DNA of 64,000 nucleotides from Methanogranum sp963676045 (GTDB taxonomy: Archaea > Thermoplasmatota > Thermoplasmata > Methanomassiliicoccales > Methanomethylophilaceae): positions 930,001 to 994,000 of the forward strand of contig OY780938.1 of the NCBI GenBank assembly GCA_963676045.1. The letters are read 5' to 3'. How positions within the stretch are numbered: position 1 is the stretch's first letter; each line of letters begins with the position of its first letter. Position numbers and translations under genes: made by a program. Shown here piece by piece: positions 24,233 to 32,693 of this stretch. The notes under the pieces were generated by a model, which was not told the DNA's origin, did not search any database, and was given only the letters and a program-made list of their open reading frames with translations.

Positions 24233-25489
24233 TTGAAATTTGTGAGTTCAACGAGCGACTTCATTATTCGGAATCGGTCCGTCTTCATAATGGGGCTTGC
24301 TGCACTCATAATCGCCGGCACAGCAGATCTGTTCGCTGGTCTGCTCCTTGACAGGATGGAGGAATACCTCCTTATGATCCCTGGTATGATGATCCTCATC
24401 TATTCCGCCATCGGCATGCGCGGCAACATATTCGGCGCCATGGGCAGCCGCATAGGGACGTCGATGCACATGGGTACGTTCCAGATGAACTTCAAGAAGG
24501 GAGGTGTGCTGAGAGCGAACATAGAGTCCACGATGTGCCTCACCCTCATACTCTCTGCTGCGATGGGGTTCGTAACATGGATCGTCGCAAAATACATCTT
24601 TAACAGCCCTTACAGTGCTTGGGACTTCATATTCATATCCTCATTCGGAGGCTTGTTGGCCGGCGTATTGGTCCTGATGTTCAACATACTCATCGCGAAG
24701 GAAGGATACAAAAGGGACTGGGATGTCGATAACATAACAGCTCCGCTGATCGCTGCGATAGGCGACATAATAACCATGCCCATGATCTTCCTGTCGACAA
24801 TATTATTTCTGTCGGCATTGGACTTCCAGACTGGAGAATTCGTCATAATCGTATCCTCGATAATATTCATTGTCGCGACCGTGGTATACACCCTCAGAAT
24901 AATACTGAGGGAGATCAATAAGAGGGACTTTTCCGGAGAGGCCAAGAGGATAATCTTGAACTCCGTACCGATATTGATGTTCTGCCTGATATTCGAGATA
25001 GGGGCAGGAATAATCATACAGAACGAGGAAGAAAAACTCTTTGAATATTCTGTATTGCTGATCATGCTTCCATCTTTCCTGAATCAGGGGAATGCACTTT
25101 CTGGCATGCTCACATCCAGACTCTCTTCGATGATCCACCTTGGTACGCTTGAGACGAAGGCGATACCTCCAAAAAAGGCATGGGAGAACTTCAACATAAT
25201 GTACATATGTGCCACGATAACGTTCTTCTACATCGGCATAATGGCATATCTCGCGACCTGCGCATTCTCGGGAGGCTCCGACAATATGAGCATATGGGTC
25301 GCTCTTCTCATAATACTCTTAGCGGGATTCCTCGCCACAACCTTACTCAACTTCCTATCTTATTATGTTGCGATATTGGCCACGAGATTCGGTCTCGATC
25401 CCGATGACCATTGCATACCCATAACATCCTCGATAATGGACATGTTGGGGTCCATGATACTCGTAGGAGTCATACTCATGTTCATCTGA
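24233..25489 (+). CDS. MgtE/SLC41-type divalent cation transporter, duplicated
   Basis: 418 residues consisting of two MgtE integral-membrane domains in tandem (about 20-200 and 230-418), as in eukaryotic SLC41 proteins and unlike single-domain bacterial MgtE. Matching half-motifs are GMMILIYSAIGMRGNIFGAMGSRI-type at about 50-73 and PSFLNQGNALSGMLTSRLSS at about 284-303; Asp residues in DPDDHCIPITSSIMDM line the ion path in MgtE. The cytosolic N and CBS domains of bacterial MgtE are absent; the divergent PhoU-TrkA_C pair may replace them as sensors. TTG start with a strong ribosome site. Confidence 0.88.
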   Translation: MKFVSSTSDFIIRNRSVFIMGLAALIIAGTADLFAGLLLDRMEEYLLMIPGMMILIYSAIGMRGNIFGAMGSRIGTSMHMGTFQMNFKKGGVLRANIESTMCLTLILSAAMGFVTWIVAKYIFNSPYSAWDFIFISSFGGLLAGVLVLMFNILIAKEGYKRDWDVDNITAPLIAAIGDIITMPMIFLSTILFLSALDFQTGEFVIIVSSIIFIVATVVYTLRIILREINKRDFSGEAKRIILNSVPILMFCLIFEIGAGIIIQNEEEKLFEYSVLLIMLPSFLNQGNALSGMLTSRLSSMIHLGTLETKAIPPKKAWENFNIMYICATITFFYIGIMAYLATCAFSGGSDNMSIWVALLIILLAGFLATTLLNFLSYYVAILATRFGLDPDDHCIPITSSIMDMLGSMILVGVILMFI

Positions 25490-25545
25490 CCTCCCACTAA
25501 AAGGTTATATTACGCGGAGGCTATCGAGTGCACAGAGGTAAGCCG

Positions 25546-26703
25546 ATGATAAGCAGAGATGAGATTTTGGCCAACGTTGAGAAGTACGATCTCGATAAGG
25601 CCAAGATAGGAGTTGTGGCATCACACTCTGCCTTGGATACGTGCGACGGTGCGATTTCAGAAAAATTCCACACGGTCGCTGTTTGTGAGAAAGGCAGGGA
25701 GAAGACTTTCGCTAATTATTTCAAGACGCAGAGGGACCCTTCTGGAAACATAATGCGCGGAGTGGTCGACGAAACAGTGATGGTCAACAAATTCAAGGAC
25801 ATCATCCAGCCAAGCGTACAGCAGGAATTGATGGACAACAACGTACTATTCATCCCGAACAGGTCATTCGTCTCATACTCGGGCATCGATGCCGTGGAGA
25901 ATGACTTCAAGGTCCCGATGGTCGGCAGCAGGAACCTCCTCAGATCGGAAGAGAGGGGAGACGAAAGGGATTACTACTGGATACTTGAGAAGGCGGGAAT
26001 GCCATTCCCCAAGAAAGTGACAAAACCCGAGGACATAAAGGACCTGACCATAATCAAGGTCCACCACAAGGTAAAGAAATTGGAAAGAGGTTTCTTCACT
26101 GCCAAGGATTACGATCAGTTCGTGGAGAAATCGACGGAACTGATAAAACAAGGGGTCATTGAGGAGAATTTCCTCGAAGAGGCCAGGATGGAACAGTACA
26201 TCATCGGGCCAGTGTTCAACTTGGACTTCTTCCGTTCCCCATTGGAAGAGAAGGGGGAGCAGATCGAGCTCCTCGGTGTGGACTGGAGATTCGAGAGTTC
26301 GCTCGACGGATACTGCAGGCTACCTGGAAAGCAACAGGTCGAACTGGAGAATGACGGCATAATACCGGAATACACCGTCTGCGGACACAACTCCGCGACA
26401 TTGAGGGAGTCTTTGCTTGACAAGGCCTTCGAAATGGCCGAAAAATATGTCAAGGCCACAGAGAAATATTACAACCCCGGCATAATTGGGCCTTTCTGCT
26501 TGCAGACCTGCGTGGATAAGGACCTTAACTTCTACGTCTATGACGTGGCACCCCGTATCGGAGGAGGGACGAACGTCCATATGTCCGTGGGACATCCATA
26601 CGGTAATGCGCTATGGAGGAAAGAGATGAGCACCGGGAGGAGACTCTCCATGGAGATAAGAAGGGCCATCGATGCGGAACGCATCGACGAGATCATCACC
26701 TGA
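25546..26703 (+). CDS. purP: Formate-dependent AICAR formyltransferase PurP
   Basis: 385 residues. PurP uses ATP and formate to formylate AICAR to FAICAR, the archaeal folate-independent step 9 of purine synthesis. The ATP-grasp fold is shown by PRIGGGTN near the C-terminus and the central GPVFNLDFFRSP and DWRFESSLDGYCRLPG segments, and the N-terminal VVASHSALDTCDGA is typical. The frame begins at GTG 25528, but ATG 25546 with AGAGGTAAG in front, below the TATA element at about 25503-25511, is the better start. Confidence 0.95.
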   Translation: MISRDEILANVEKYDLDKAKIGVVASHSALDTCDGAISEKFHTVAVCEKGREKTFANYFKTQRDPSGNIMRGVVDETVMVNKFKDIIQPSVQQELMDNNVLFIPNRSFVSYSGIDAVENDFKVPMVGSRNLLRSEERGDERDYYWILEKAGMPFPKKVTKPEDIKDLTIIKVHHKVKKLERGFFTAKDYDQFVEKSTELIKQGVIEENFLEEARMEQYIIGPVFNLDFFRSPLEEKGEQIELLGVDWRFESSLDGYCRLPGKQQVELENDGIIPEYTVCGHNSATLRESLLDKAFEMAEKYVKATEKYYNPGIIGPFCLQTCVDKDLNFYVYDVAPRIGGGTNVHMSVGHPYGNALWRKEMSTGRRLSMEIRRAIDAERIDEIIT

Positions 26704-26712
26704 GGGACACAT

Positions 26713-27564
26713 ATGAAGACAAGGAACACAATCATAATACTGGCGGCTATAATGCTGACGCTGGTACCTGCATTGAGCCTCATCGATGAGGACAACTCTG
26801 ATGCAACGGTATCATTCATAAACGTTACACAGGGGAAGATAACCTCTGACGGCGGTGACCTCTATGTCGAATTCATGAATGATGAGGCCGCAGAAAGGAC
26901 CGTGACCATAACGGTGACGAATTCCAATACAGATGCGGTCGTAGGGACTGCCACCGTGACAATACCGGCGGATGTCGCGAACTATAAAGCGACGGTTCAT
27001 GTGAACTTCGGAGGTACTGGAGAATACAATGCCAAGATCACTTGCACTCCCTCCAGCTACTTTGACCCTGGGATAAACTACACCACGACAATAGTGACCG
27101 TGACTGATTCCGTCTGGTCGAGTTGGACCGCATATGCCGCGATCGCCATCGTCGTAATATTGGTCGTGATAGCGGTATTCTTCCACATGCGTAATGCACC
27201 CAAGATCAAACCAGACACCACCTTCACCGAACTCGAGACCGAGAAGAACGAAGGAAAGCCTGCGAAGACCGAGGAACGCGTCTCAGCCACAGAGAGGAAG
27301 AGATACAAGACGAACAGTCTTGAAAAGGAACAGGTCGCAAAGAAGGCCGAACCTGCAAAGGAAGAATCCAGATCCAAGAAGAAAGAAGAGCCTAAGAAGG
27401 TTGAACCTGCAAAGGAAGAGCCTAAACCAAAAAGGAAAGAAGAACCTAAGGCACAGAGCTTCACAGAGATCGAAGAGAAGAAGAAGACCTCTACGAAAGA
27501 AAAGAAAGATTCTGATTCAGAAGATTCGAAGAAACTCAAATACGTGAGTTCCAGAAGAAAGTAA
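26713..27564 (+). CDS. Membrane-anchored surface protein with long charged cytosolic tail
   Basis: 283 residues, not assigned to a known family. A signal peptide (1-20) is followed by a Thr-rich beta-type domain (about 30-130, probably an immunoglobulin- or CARDB-like fold), a membrane segment (about 139-160), then a cytosolic tail of about 120 residues dominated by Lys, Glu and Pro with loose repeats of the type EEPKKVEPAKEEPKPK. It starts nine bases after purP and may share its transcript. The tail looks disordered and could bind nucleic acid, ribosomes or a partner; this is inference. Confidence 0.75.
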   Translation: MKTRNTIIILAAIMLTLVPALSLIDEDNSDATVSFINVTQGKITSDGGDLYVEFMNDEAAERTVTITVTNSNTDAVVGTATVTIPADVANYKATVHVNFGGTGEYNAKITCTPSSYFDPGINYTTTIVTVTDSVWSSWTAYAAIAIVVILVVIAVFFHMRNAPKIKPDTTFTELETEKNEGKPAKTEERVSATERKRYKTNSLEKEQVAKKAEPAKEESRSKKKEEPKKVEPAKEEPKPKRKEEPKAQSFTEIEEKKKTSTKEKKDSDSEDSKKLKYVSSRRK

Positions 27565-27573
27565 ACGATTTAC

Positions 27574-27599
27574 CGACCCCTGTCAAGGGGTCGATGATA
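27574..27599 (+). terminator. Terminator hairpin of the purP unit
   Basis: CGACCCCT-GTCA-AGGGGTCG stem nine bases after the stop, followed by ATGATATTTTTC. It lies between convergent genes and may work for both. Confidence 0.7.
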
Positions 27600-27603
27600 T
27601 TTT

Positions 27604-28101
27604 TCAAACTTTGAATTTAGGGTCTTGAAGGTCCAACAGTGCCACTTCGCGCCTGTCCATGAAGAACCCTATCTTCTTATGCAACATTATCGAGGGAATA
27701 TTGTCTGGTTGTATCATGCTATGGACGACCTGACCGCCCATCTCACGGCCCTTCCTGATCGTTTCTCTCAAAAGCTTGTATCCTATCGCATTGCGGCGAA
27801 CATATGGATGGACTCCCATGTTCTCTATCCATATCAGATTGTCCACATCCGCTATATGGTGCAACATCTGGGCGAATATGAAACCGTATATCTCCCCATC
27901 CTCCTCGGCAACGAAACTCAATCCGCTGTCCAGATAGGCTTTGAAATGGTTCTTGCTGCTAGCTCCGAGATTGTCCTTCCATTGTTGAGGGAGGTCCTCC
28001 CATTTGTTATCGAGTGTTTTGGCAAAATACTCCTTTATGCAGGAAATCTCAAGCTCCCTCACCTTCTCGATATCTTTCAATTTTAGCGGGCGTATATCCA
28101 T
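27604..28101 (-). CDS. GNAT-family N-acetyltransferase
   Basis: 165 residues with the GNAT fold. The N-terminus (MDIRPLKLKDIEKVRELE) matches strand 1 and helix 1; the acetyl-CoA loop is degenerate at VHPYVRRNAIGYKLL (about 97-111), where the usual Q/RxxGxG/A reads RRNAIG. The Asn-Ile-Pro-Ser motif in QPDNIPSIMLHKKIGF agrees with RimI-type N-terminal acetyltransferases. The substrate is unknown. It lies one base downstream of argS and is likely co-transcribed with argS and aRF1. Confidence 0.85.
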   Translation of the reverse strand: MDIRPLKLKDIEKVRELEISCIKEYFAKTLDNKWEDLPQQWKDNLGASSKNHFKAYLDSGLSFVAEEDGEIYGFIFAQMLHHIADVDNLIWIENMGVHPYVRRNAIGYKLLRETIRKGREMGGQVVHSMIQPDNIPSIMLHKKIGFFMDRREVALLDLQDPKFKV

Positions 28102-28102
28102 C

Positions 28103-29827
28103 TCACATCTCCTCCGGGGATTCCATACCTAGACATGACAGGACATTCCTGAGGACCGTCTGGGTGCATTCTACCAAGGTCAGACGCGCATCCCTATTCT
28201 CACCTGCGGCCAGAACTGGGACCGCTGCATAGAATTGATTGAACGCTGATGCCACTTCATGACCATATGCAGGGAGCATGTTTATACGCTTCTGCTCGCC
28301 TGCGATCTGTATCGCCGATTCGAATCTTGAAAGTACCTTGACCAATCTTATCTCGTATTCATCGGTGAGTTTCGAAGGGTCGCAAACACGATCGAAATCT
28401 CCTGCCTTCTTCATCATGCTGCATGTCCTGGCATACACATACTGCAGATATGGACCGCTGTTACCATCGAAGTTGAGCGCATCCTCCCATTTGAAGACGA
28501 ACTGCTTCTCAGGGCTCACTCTTACGATGTTGTATCTTATAGCGCCCACGCCGATCTGCCTTGCGATCTCCATCATCCTCTCCTCGGGAAGGTCTGAACG
28601 TCTGCTCTTTATCTCCATGTAAGCGCGAGCGATGGATTCGTCGATGAGATCGTCGAGGTACACTACGACACCTCTCCTTGTGGACATCTTTCCCTCTGGC
28701 AATGATACGAAGGAATAGAACATCGCCTCAGGCATTTTCTTGCATCCCAGTATCTCCAATGCGGAGCAGAGCTGCTTCGATCCGAGCTTCTGATCCTCTC
28801 CCAGGACATCGATGACGATGTCCGCCCTTGTGAATTTATCGAGATGGTATGCAAGGTCCCTTGTAGTATACAATGTCGTACCATCTGACCTTGTGAACGT
28901 GAATTTCGTATTCTTACCTTGAACTCCGAAATCCTTCAGATCGACATACCATGCCCCGTCCTCTGCCTGCCCGGCGTATTTGGACTTCTTGAGCTTTTCG
29001 ACCACGTCCCTGGCGGAGCCATCGGCTATGAAATCGGACTCCCAGGTGTACTTGTCAAGTGTCACGTTTATGTTGGCCAATGTGTCCCTCAGGCCGCCGA
29101 GCATTATCTCCGCGGTGTTCCTGACCATCATTATCGTGTTCTTGTCGCCTGCCTCGAATCTCCTGAGGAGCTCCGATATCTGTTCCTGGACATCGGTGTT
29201 CTCTTCCATCATCTTGTTCGCAAGACGGTAATTCGCTACCAGCTGGTGATCGGGCTTATCCCTCTCTTCCTTCTTCTCGACCTTATCGGCCGGGATGTTG
29301 TTGACCCCCCATGCCAATATGACGACCTGTTTTCCTACGTCGTTCACATAGTATTCGGTCTGTACATCGTAACCGCATCTGACAAGACATCTTGCCAATG
29401 TATCGCCTATGACGGGATTCCTTGCCCTGCCGACGTGTATCGGACCCGTGGGGTTCGTCGATGTGTGCTCCAAGTTTATCTTCTTGCCCTTTGAGGGAAG
29501 TTTGCCGTAATCGTCCCCATTCTCCACTATGTCCTGTAATGTTGCCTTCACCAGATCGTCTTGATTGATTGTGAAGTTCAGATAACCGTTCAACGCCGAT
29601 ACGCCAGTTATCAGACCGTGGGGCCTTATCATGCCTGCTATCCTCTCGGCTATGTCCTTAGGGGGTGTCCTCAATTCTTTGGACATCATGAAACATGGCA
29701 CTGAAAGGTCCGCCATCTCAGACGCTTCTATGACGAACTGCATGTCCTTGTGACCTATCTCGGCGAGCGCCTTGCTTACTGCATTTGACACCTGCTCCTT
29801 GAATTGATTCTGTATCTTCATGATCAT
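28103..29827 (-). CDS. argS: Arginyl-tRNA synthetase
   Basis: 574 residues, class I synthetase charging tRNA-Arg. The HIGH motif appears as HVGR in NPTGPIHVGRARNPVIGD (about 120-137), and the KMSKS position as KMSTR (about 381-385), typical of archaeal ArgRS. The N-terminal Arg-tRNA synthetase domain and C-terminal DALR anticodon domain are both present. The start ATG 29827 overlaps the aRF1 stop by four bases. Confidence 0.97.
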   Translation of the reverse strand: MIMKIQNQFKEQVSNAVSKALAEIGHKDMQFVIEASEMADLSVPCFMMSKELRTPPKDIAERIAGMIRPHGLITGVSALNGYLNFTINQDDLVKATLQDIVENGDDYGKLPSKGKKINLEHTSTNPTGPIHVGRARNPVIGDTLARCLVRCGYDVQTEYYVNDVGKQVVILAWGVNNIPADKVEKKEERDKPDHQLVANYRLANKMMEENTDVQEQISELLRRFEAGDKNTIMMVRNTAEIMLGGLRDTLANINVTLDKYTWESDFIADGSARDVVEKLKKSKYAGQAEDGAWYVDLKDFGVQGKNTKFTFTRSDGTTLYTTRDLAYHLDKFTRADIVIDVLGEDQKLGSKQLCSALEILGCKKMPEAMFYSFVSLPEGKMSTRRGVVVYLDDLIDESIARAYMEIKSRRSDLPEERMMEIARQIGVGAIRYNIVRVSPEKQFVFKWEDALNFDGNSGPYLQYVYARTCSMMKKAGDFDRVCDPSKLTDEYEIRLVKVLSRFESAIQIAGEQKRINMLPAYGHEVASAFNQFYAAVPVLAAGENRDARLTLVECTQTVLRNVLSCLGMESPEEM

Positions 29828-31059
29828 GCCACCCTGTATCTTAGAATCGCAGCTATACCGCCGAAAGCCTTCAGAAGCATGTCCCCTTCCTCCGAATCAC
29901 CGGATATCAACTGAAGACGCGCATTGAAGGAATCGGCGATCTCGAAGAAATTATCTATGAGATCCTCCGAACTCGTGACCTTTGCTACCTGATTGCAATC
30001 CGGACATAATATGGGATCGTCAGGATCGTTGACCGTCAAAGTGTGCGTATGCCCGTTCGAACACGATATCGTGACACGCGACTTCTTCAATTCCTCCGAT
30101 ATGAGCAATGTGTCCACGGCACCCATCTCTGCTGCGGCCCTGACATCTGCCTCGCCGTATGCGGATAGCCCTCCGTCCTGTTTCCTTATTTCCCTGAAGA
30201 GCCTTTGCATGTAATCCTTCTCGATCATCAGCTGCATGTTCTGAATGGCTCCCTGGGCAGCATCGACTATCTCCTTCAATCCGGATTCGTCCGTGTATCC
30301 TGTATCGAACAACGGACTGACGACCTTCTTCTGGAGTTCATGGTGCAGATAGTTCTCCTTGACGAAGAAATCCTTTGTGGCGCCAGGGCCTCCTATGAGT
30401 ATTCCCTGTAATTCCAATATACTGTCCAAAAAGACAGTTGTGGCATTGTCTGCCACCTTCTTGTAGAATTCATGGGCGGCGATCTCTATCAGTCTCTCGA
30501 AACGGACGGATGATTGACCTCCCTGGTGATGCTTTGAAGGGACCAGTGAGTCGAAATGCTTCAATACGCTGATCTTGCTTCCGGATAGCATTCCGATGGT
30601 CGCTTCCTTCCTGTCTATGACAATGAGACCATAGTACTTCTTGTCGAGCAACATGCTCTCCAATGGTTCTGTGAAAAATGTGGAATCGCACCTGTAAAGG
30701 AATGCCGTTATCGCCTCTGGAGGCTCGACCACATATTGTACCATCTTGGTCTGATCCCCAGCACGCGGGACCTCTCCGCAGAATATCACCACGCCATTCG
30801 CGGGTGCTGCCTTGTACGTCTTCAAACGGGACATGATGGAATCGATGGCCCCGGTAACGTTCTTCATAGTTGCCTTGGACTTTATGTTTGATGCCTGGGA
30901 TTGCTCCTCCCTCAAATAGGCCATGACATCGGAGATCAATTTTGTCGAAGGTACGTACACGGAAATGAGCTCCGTTCCCCTTCCTTTGTAGTTGATGATC
31001 TCCTGCATCGCCTTCTTGAAGTCGTATCGTGCTCTATCCACAGTGTTTACTTCGCCCAT
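29824..31059 (-). CDS. prf1: Peptide chain release factor aRF1
   Basis: 411 residues. aRF1 reads all three stop codons and triggers peptide release. Domain 1 has NIKSK at 58-62 and YRCDSTF at 122-128 (the YxCxxxF stop-recognition motif); domain 2 has GGQ at 180-182; domain 3 carries a zinc-ribbon pair CSNGH and CPDC. All decoding motifs are canonical, so nothing in the protein points to loss of UAG reading. It is divergent from pyrH and heads the aRF1-argS-GNAT operon. Confidence 0.97.
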   Translation of the reverse strand: MGEVNTVDRARYDFKKAMQEIINYKGRGTELISVYVPSTKLISDVMAYLREEQSQASNIKSKATMKNVTGAIDSIMSRLKTYKAAPANGVVIFCGEVPRAGDQTKMVQYVVEPPEAITAFLYRCDSTFFTEPLESMLLDKKYYGLIVIDRKEATIGMLSGSKISVLKHFDSLVPSKHHQGGQSSVRFERLIEIAAHEFYKKVADNATTVFLDSILELQGILIGGPGATKDFFVKENYLHHELQKKVVSPLFDTGYTDESGLKEIVDAAQGAIQNMQLMIEKDYMQRLFREIRKQDGGLSAYGEADVRAAAEMGAVDTLLISEELKKSRVTISCSNGHTHTLTVNDPDDPILCPDCNQVAKVTSSEDLIDNFFEIADSFNARLQLISGDSEEGDMLLKAFGGIAAILRYRVA

Positions 31060-31114
31060 TTTGGCTCACCAAGATATTTATCCAAATTGCGCATATGTAT
31101 TAAATGTATTGTAC

Positions 31115-31804
31115 ATGAGCAAAAAAAAGGTTGTTATTTCGATCGGCGGCTCTATTCTTATCCCCGACAGCAATGATTCTGTTTTCATAAGAGAACTGGC
31201 ACAATTGATCAGAGAACTCAGCGGCGAAGTACAGATGGTCATCATCTGTGGGGGTGGAAAGATCGCCAGATATTATGCGAACACCTCATCGGAACTTGGA
31301 GCTACTGTATACCAGCAGGATATCCTGGGCATAGGTACGACGAGACTGAACGCTGAGTTGCTTGCGATCGCCCTTGGAGACATATCTTCCACCGACATAC
31401 CTCTCACAGCCAAGGATGCTGCCAAGAGGAGTGCACCTGGGAATGTCGTTGTGATGGGCGGCACAGAACCTGGACACACTACCGATGCTGTCGCAACGAT
31501 GGTCGCCAAGGAGATGCATGCCGACCGTGTCATAAATGCCACATCTGTGGATTCTGTATACTCTGCAGACCCTAGAAAAGACCCTGATGCCAAAAGATAC
31601 ACCGAGATAACCATAAGGCAGCTCGGTGACCTTGTCTACAAAGACCATGGGGCAGGAAAGTCCAGCGTATTCGATCCTCTTGGGATCAAGATAGCGGCAG
31701 AGGAAAAGATTGACATAATGATAGTGAACGGCAGAGATCTGAAGGACCTCAAGGATGCAATACTTGGAAAGAATATCAAAGGGACATTCGTGAATTCTCA
31801 TTAG
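31115..31804 (+). CDS. pyrH: UMP kinase, archaeal type (ends in TAG)
   Basis: 229 residues of the amino-acid-kinase fold; it phosphorylates UMP to UDP. Marks are ISIGGSILIP at 7-16, ICGGGKIARYY at about 41-51, GGTEPGHTTDAVA and NATSVDSVYSADPRKDPDAKRY near the C-terminal half, which distinguish archaeal UMP kinase from isopentenyl phosphate kinase. A longer frame begins at 30992, but ATG 31115 lies just below a TATA-like element and fits the family. It is the only complete gene here ending in TAG (31802-31804); TAA follows 11 codons later in frame. Confidence 0.94.
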   Translation: MSKKKVVISIGGSILIPDSNDSVFIRELAQLIRELSGEVQMVIICGGGKIARYYANTSSELGATVYQQDILGIGTTRLNAELLAIALGDISSTDIPLTAKDAAKRSAPGNVVVMGGTEPGHTTDAVATMVAKEMHADRVINATSVDSVYSADPRKDPDAKRYTEITIRQLGDLVYKDHGAGKSSVFDPLGIKIAAEEKIDIMIVNGRDLKDLKDAILGKNIKGTFVNSH

Positions 31805-32631
31805 ATCTGTTCCAGATCGACCGACCTAAGGATCTCATAACCTTCGCTTTCGATAAGGTCGTTTATGTGATGCTGCAGTGATTTCTTCAACGAGTTCCTG
31901 TGTACGTAGACCATCTTGGTATCGGTGGATGAACATGCATCCCGCACCATACGCAGGATGTCCTCATCGTCCCTGCCTTCTACTTGGTAGTTCGGGACCA
32001 TATGACCGAAATTGACCTTGTATGACAATGCCAGCTCTGTGAAGCGCGGCGCATAATGCCCGCCTGCGAACCCCACGACATTGGGATAATCGTTCGTATC
32101 CATATCCGTCAGGACCTTCGCCAATATCTCCGCGGCATGGATGTTGCCCCAGTTCCTATCATCTGAACCGATCTCTATGAAAAATGTTGGTTTTTCCAAC
32201 CATGGCCCGTGATGGGTCACCTCGAAACATACCTTGAACTCCGCCATATCGCAATACCTGGATATCCGTCTAAGGGCATCAGACATCAGTGGGGGGCAGG
32301 GACGTACCAATGACGTCTTCCTTCCGCCATATTCATTGTCATGATAATTGCCTATCGGATGGACCGTCAATGCCGGTTCGCCTGAAGCAGCGGAATGCTT
32401 GGACATGAATACAACCGTATCGACATCGATCCCAAATCTCTTAGCCACATCGTCCAGGCCATCCTTGAATATATGCAGGTCAGGTGTCGAGAGTATGTAG
32501 TCCTCACCGTTGTAATGAAAACTGCAACCTTCCTCATAACCGACCTCCTCCCATTTGCCTGTCTCCAATAATATCCTCCGCATATTAGTCGAAGGGAGGT
32601 CCGGTTCACTGCATACATAGGCCCTTGACAT
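31801..32631 (-). CDS. dtdA: D-aminoacyl-tRNA deacylase, archaeal DTD2
   Basis: 276 residues. DtdA removes D-amino acids wrongly attached to tRNA. Typical motifs are SKHSAASGEPALTVHPIGN (about 78-96) and EVTHHGPWLEKPTFFIEIGS (about 137-156), with the metal-linked histidines, plus GGHYAPRF near 194. Normal family length. The 3' end overlaps pyrH by four bases head to head, and its start faces the HTH-TPR gene, 62 bases away. Confidence 0.95.
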   Translation of the reverse strand: MSRAYVCSEPDLPSTNMRRILLETGKWEEVGYEEGCSFHYNGEDYILSTPDLHIFKDGLDDVAKRFGIDVDTVVFMSKHSAASGEPALTVHPIGNYHDNEYGGRKTSLVRPCPPLMSDALRRISRYCDMAEFKVCFEVTHHGPWLEKPTFFIEIGSDDRNWGNIHAAEILAKVLTDMDTNDYPNVVGFAGGHYAPRFTELALSYKVNFGHMVPNYQVEGRDDEDILRMVRDACSSTDTKMVYVHRNSLKKSLQHHINDLIESEGYEILRSVDLEQI

Positions 32632-32693
32632 GTGTCATTTCACTATCAAGCCATTGCGAAGATGATATAAATCAATGTCTCGTTGCACACACA

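Noticed and set aside
31115..31804. Isopentenyl phosphate kinase instead of UMP kinase
   Set aside because: The family fold is shared, but GHTTDAVA followed by NATSVDSVYSADPRKDPDA is the archaeal UMP kinase pattern, and the IPK-type catalytic His near the N-terminal glycine loop is not seen.
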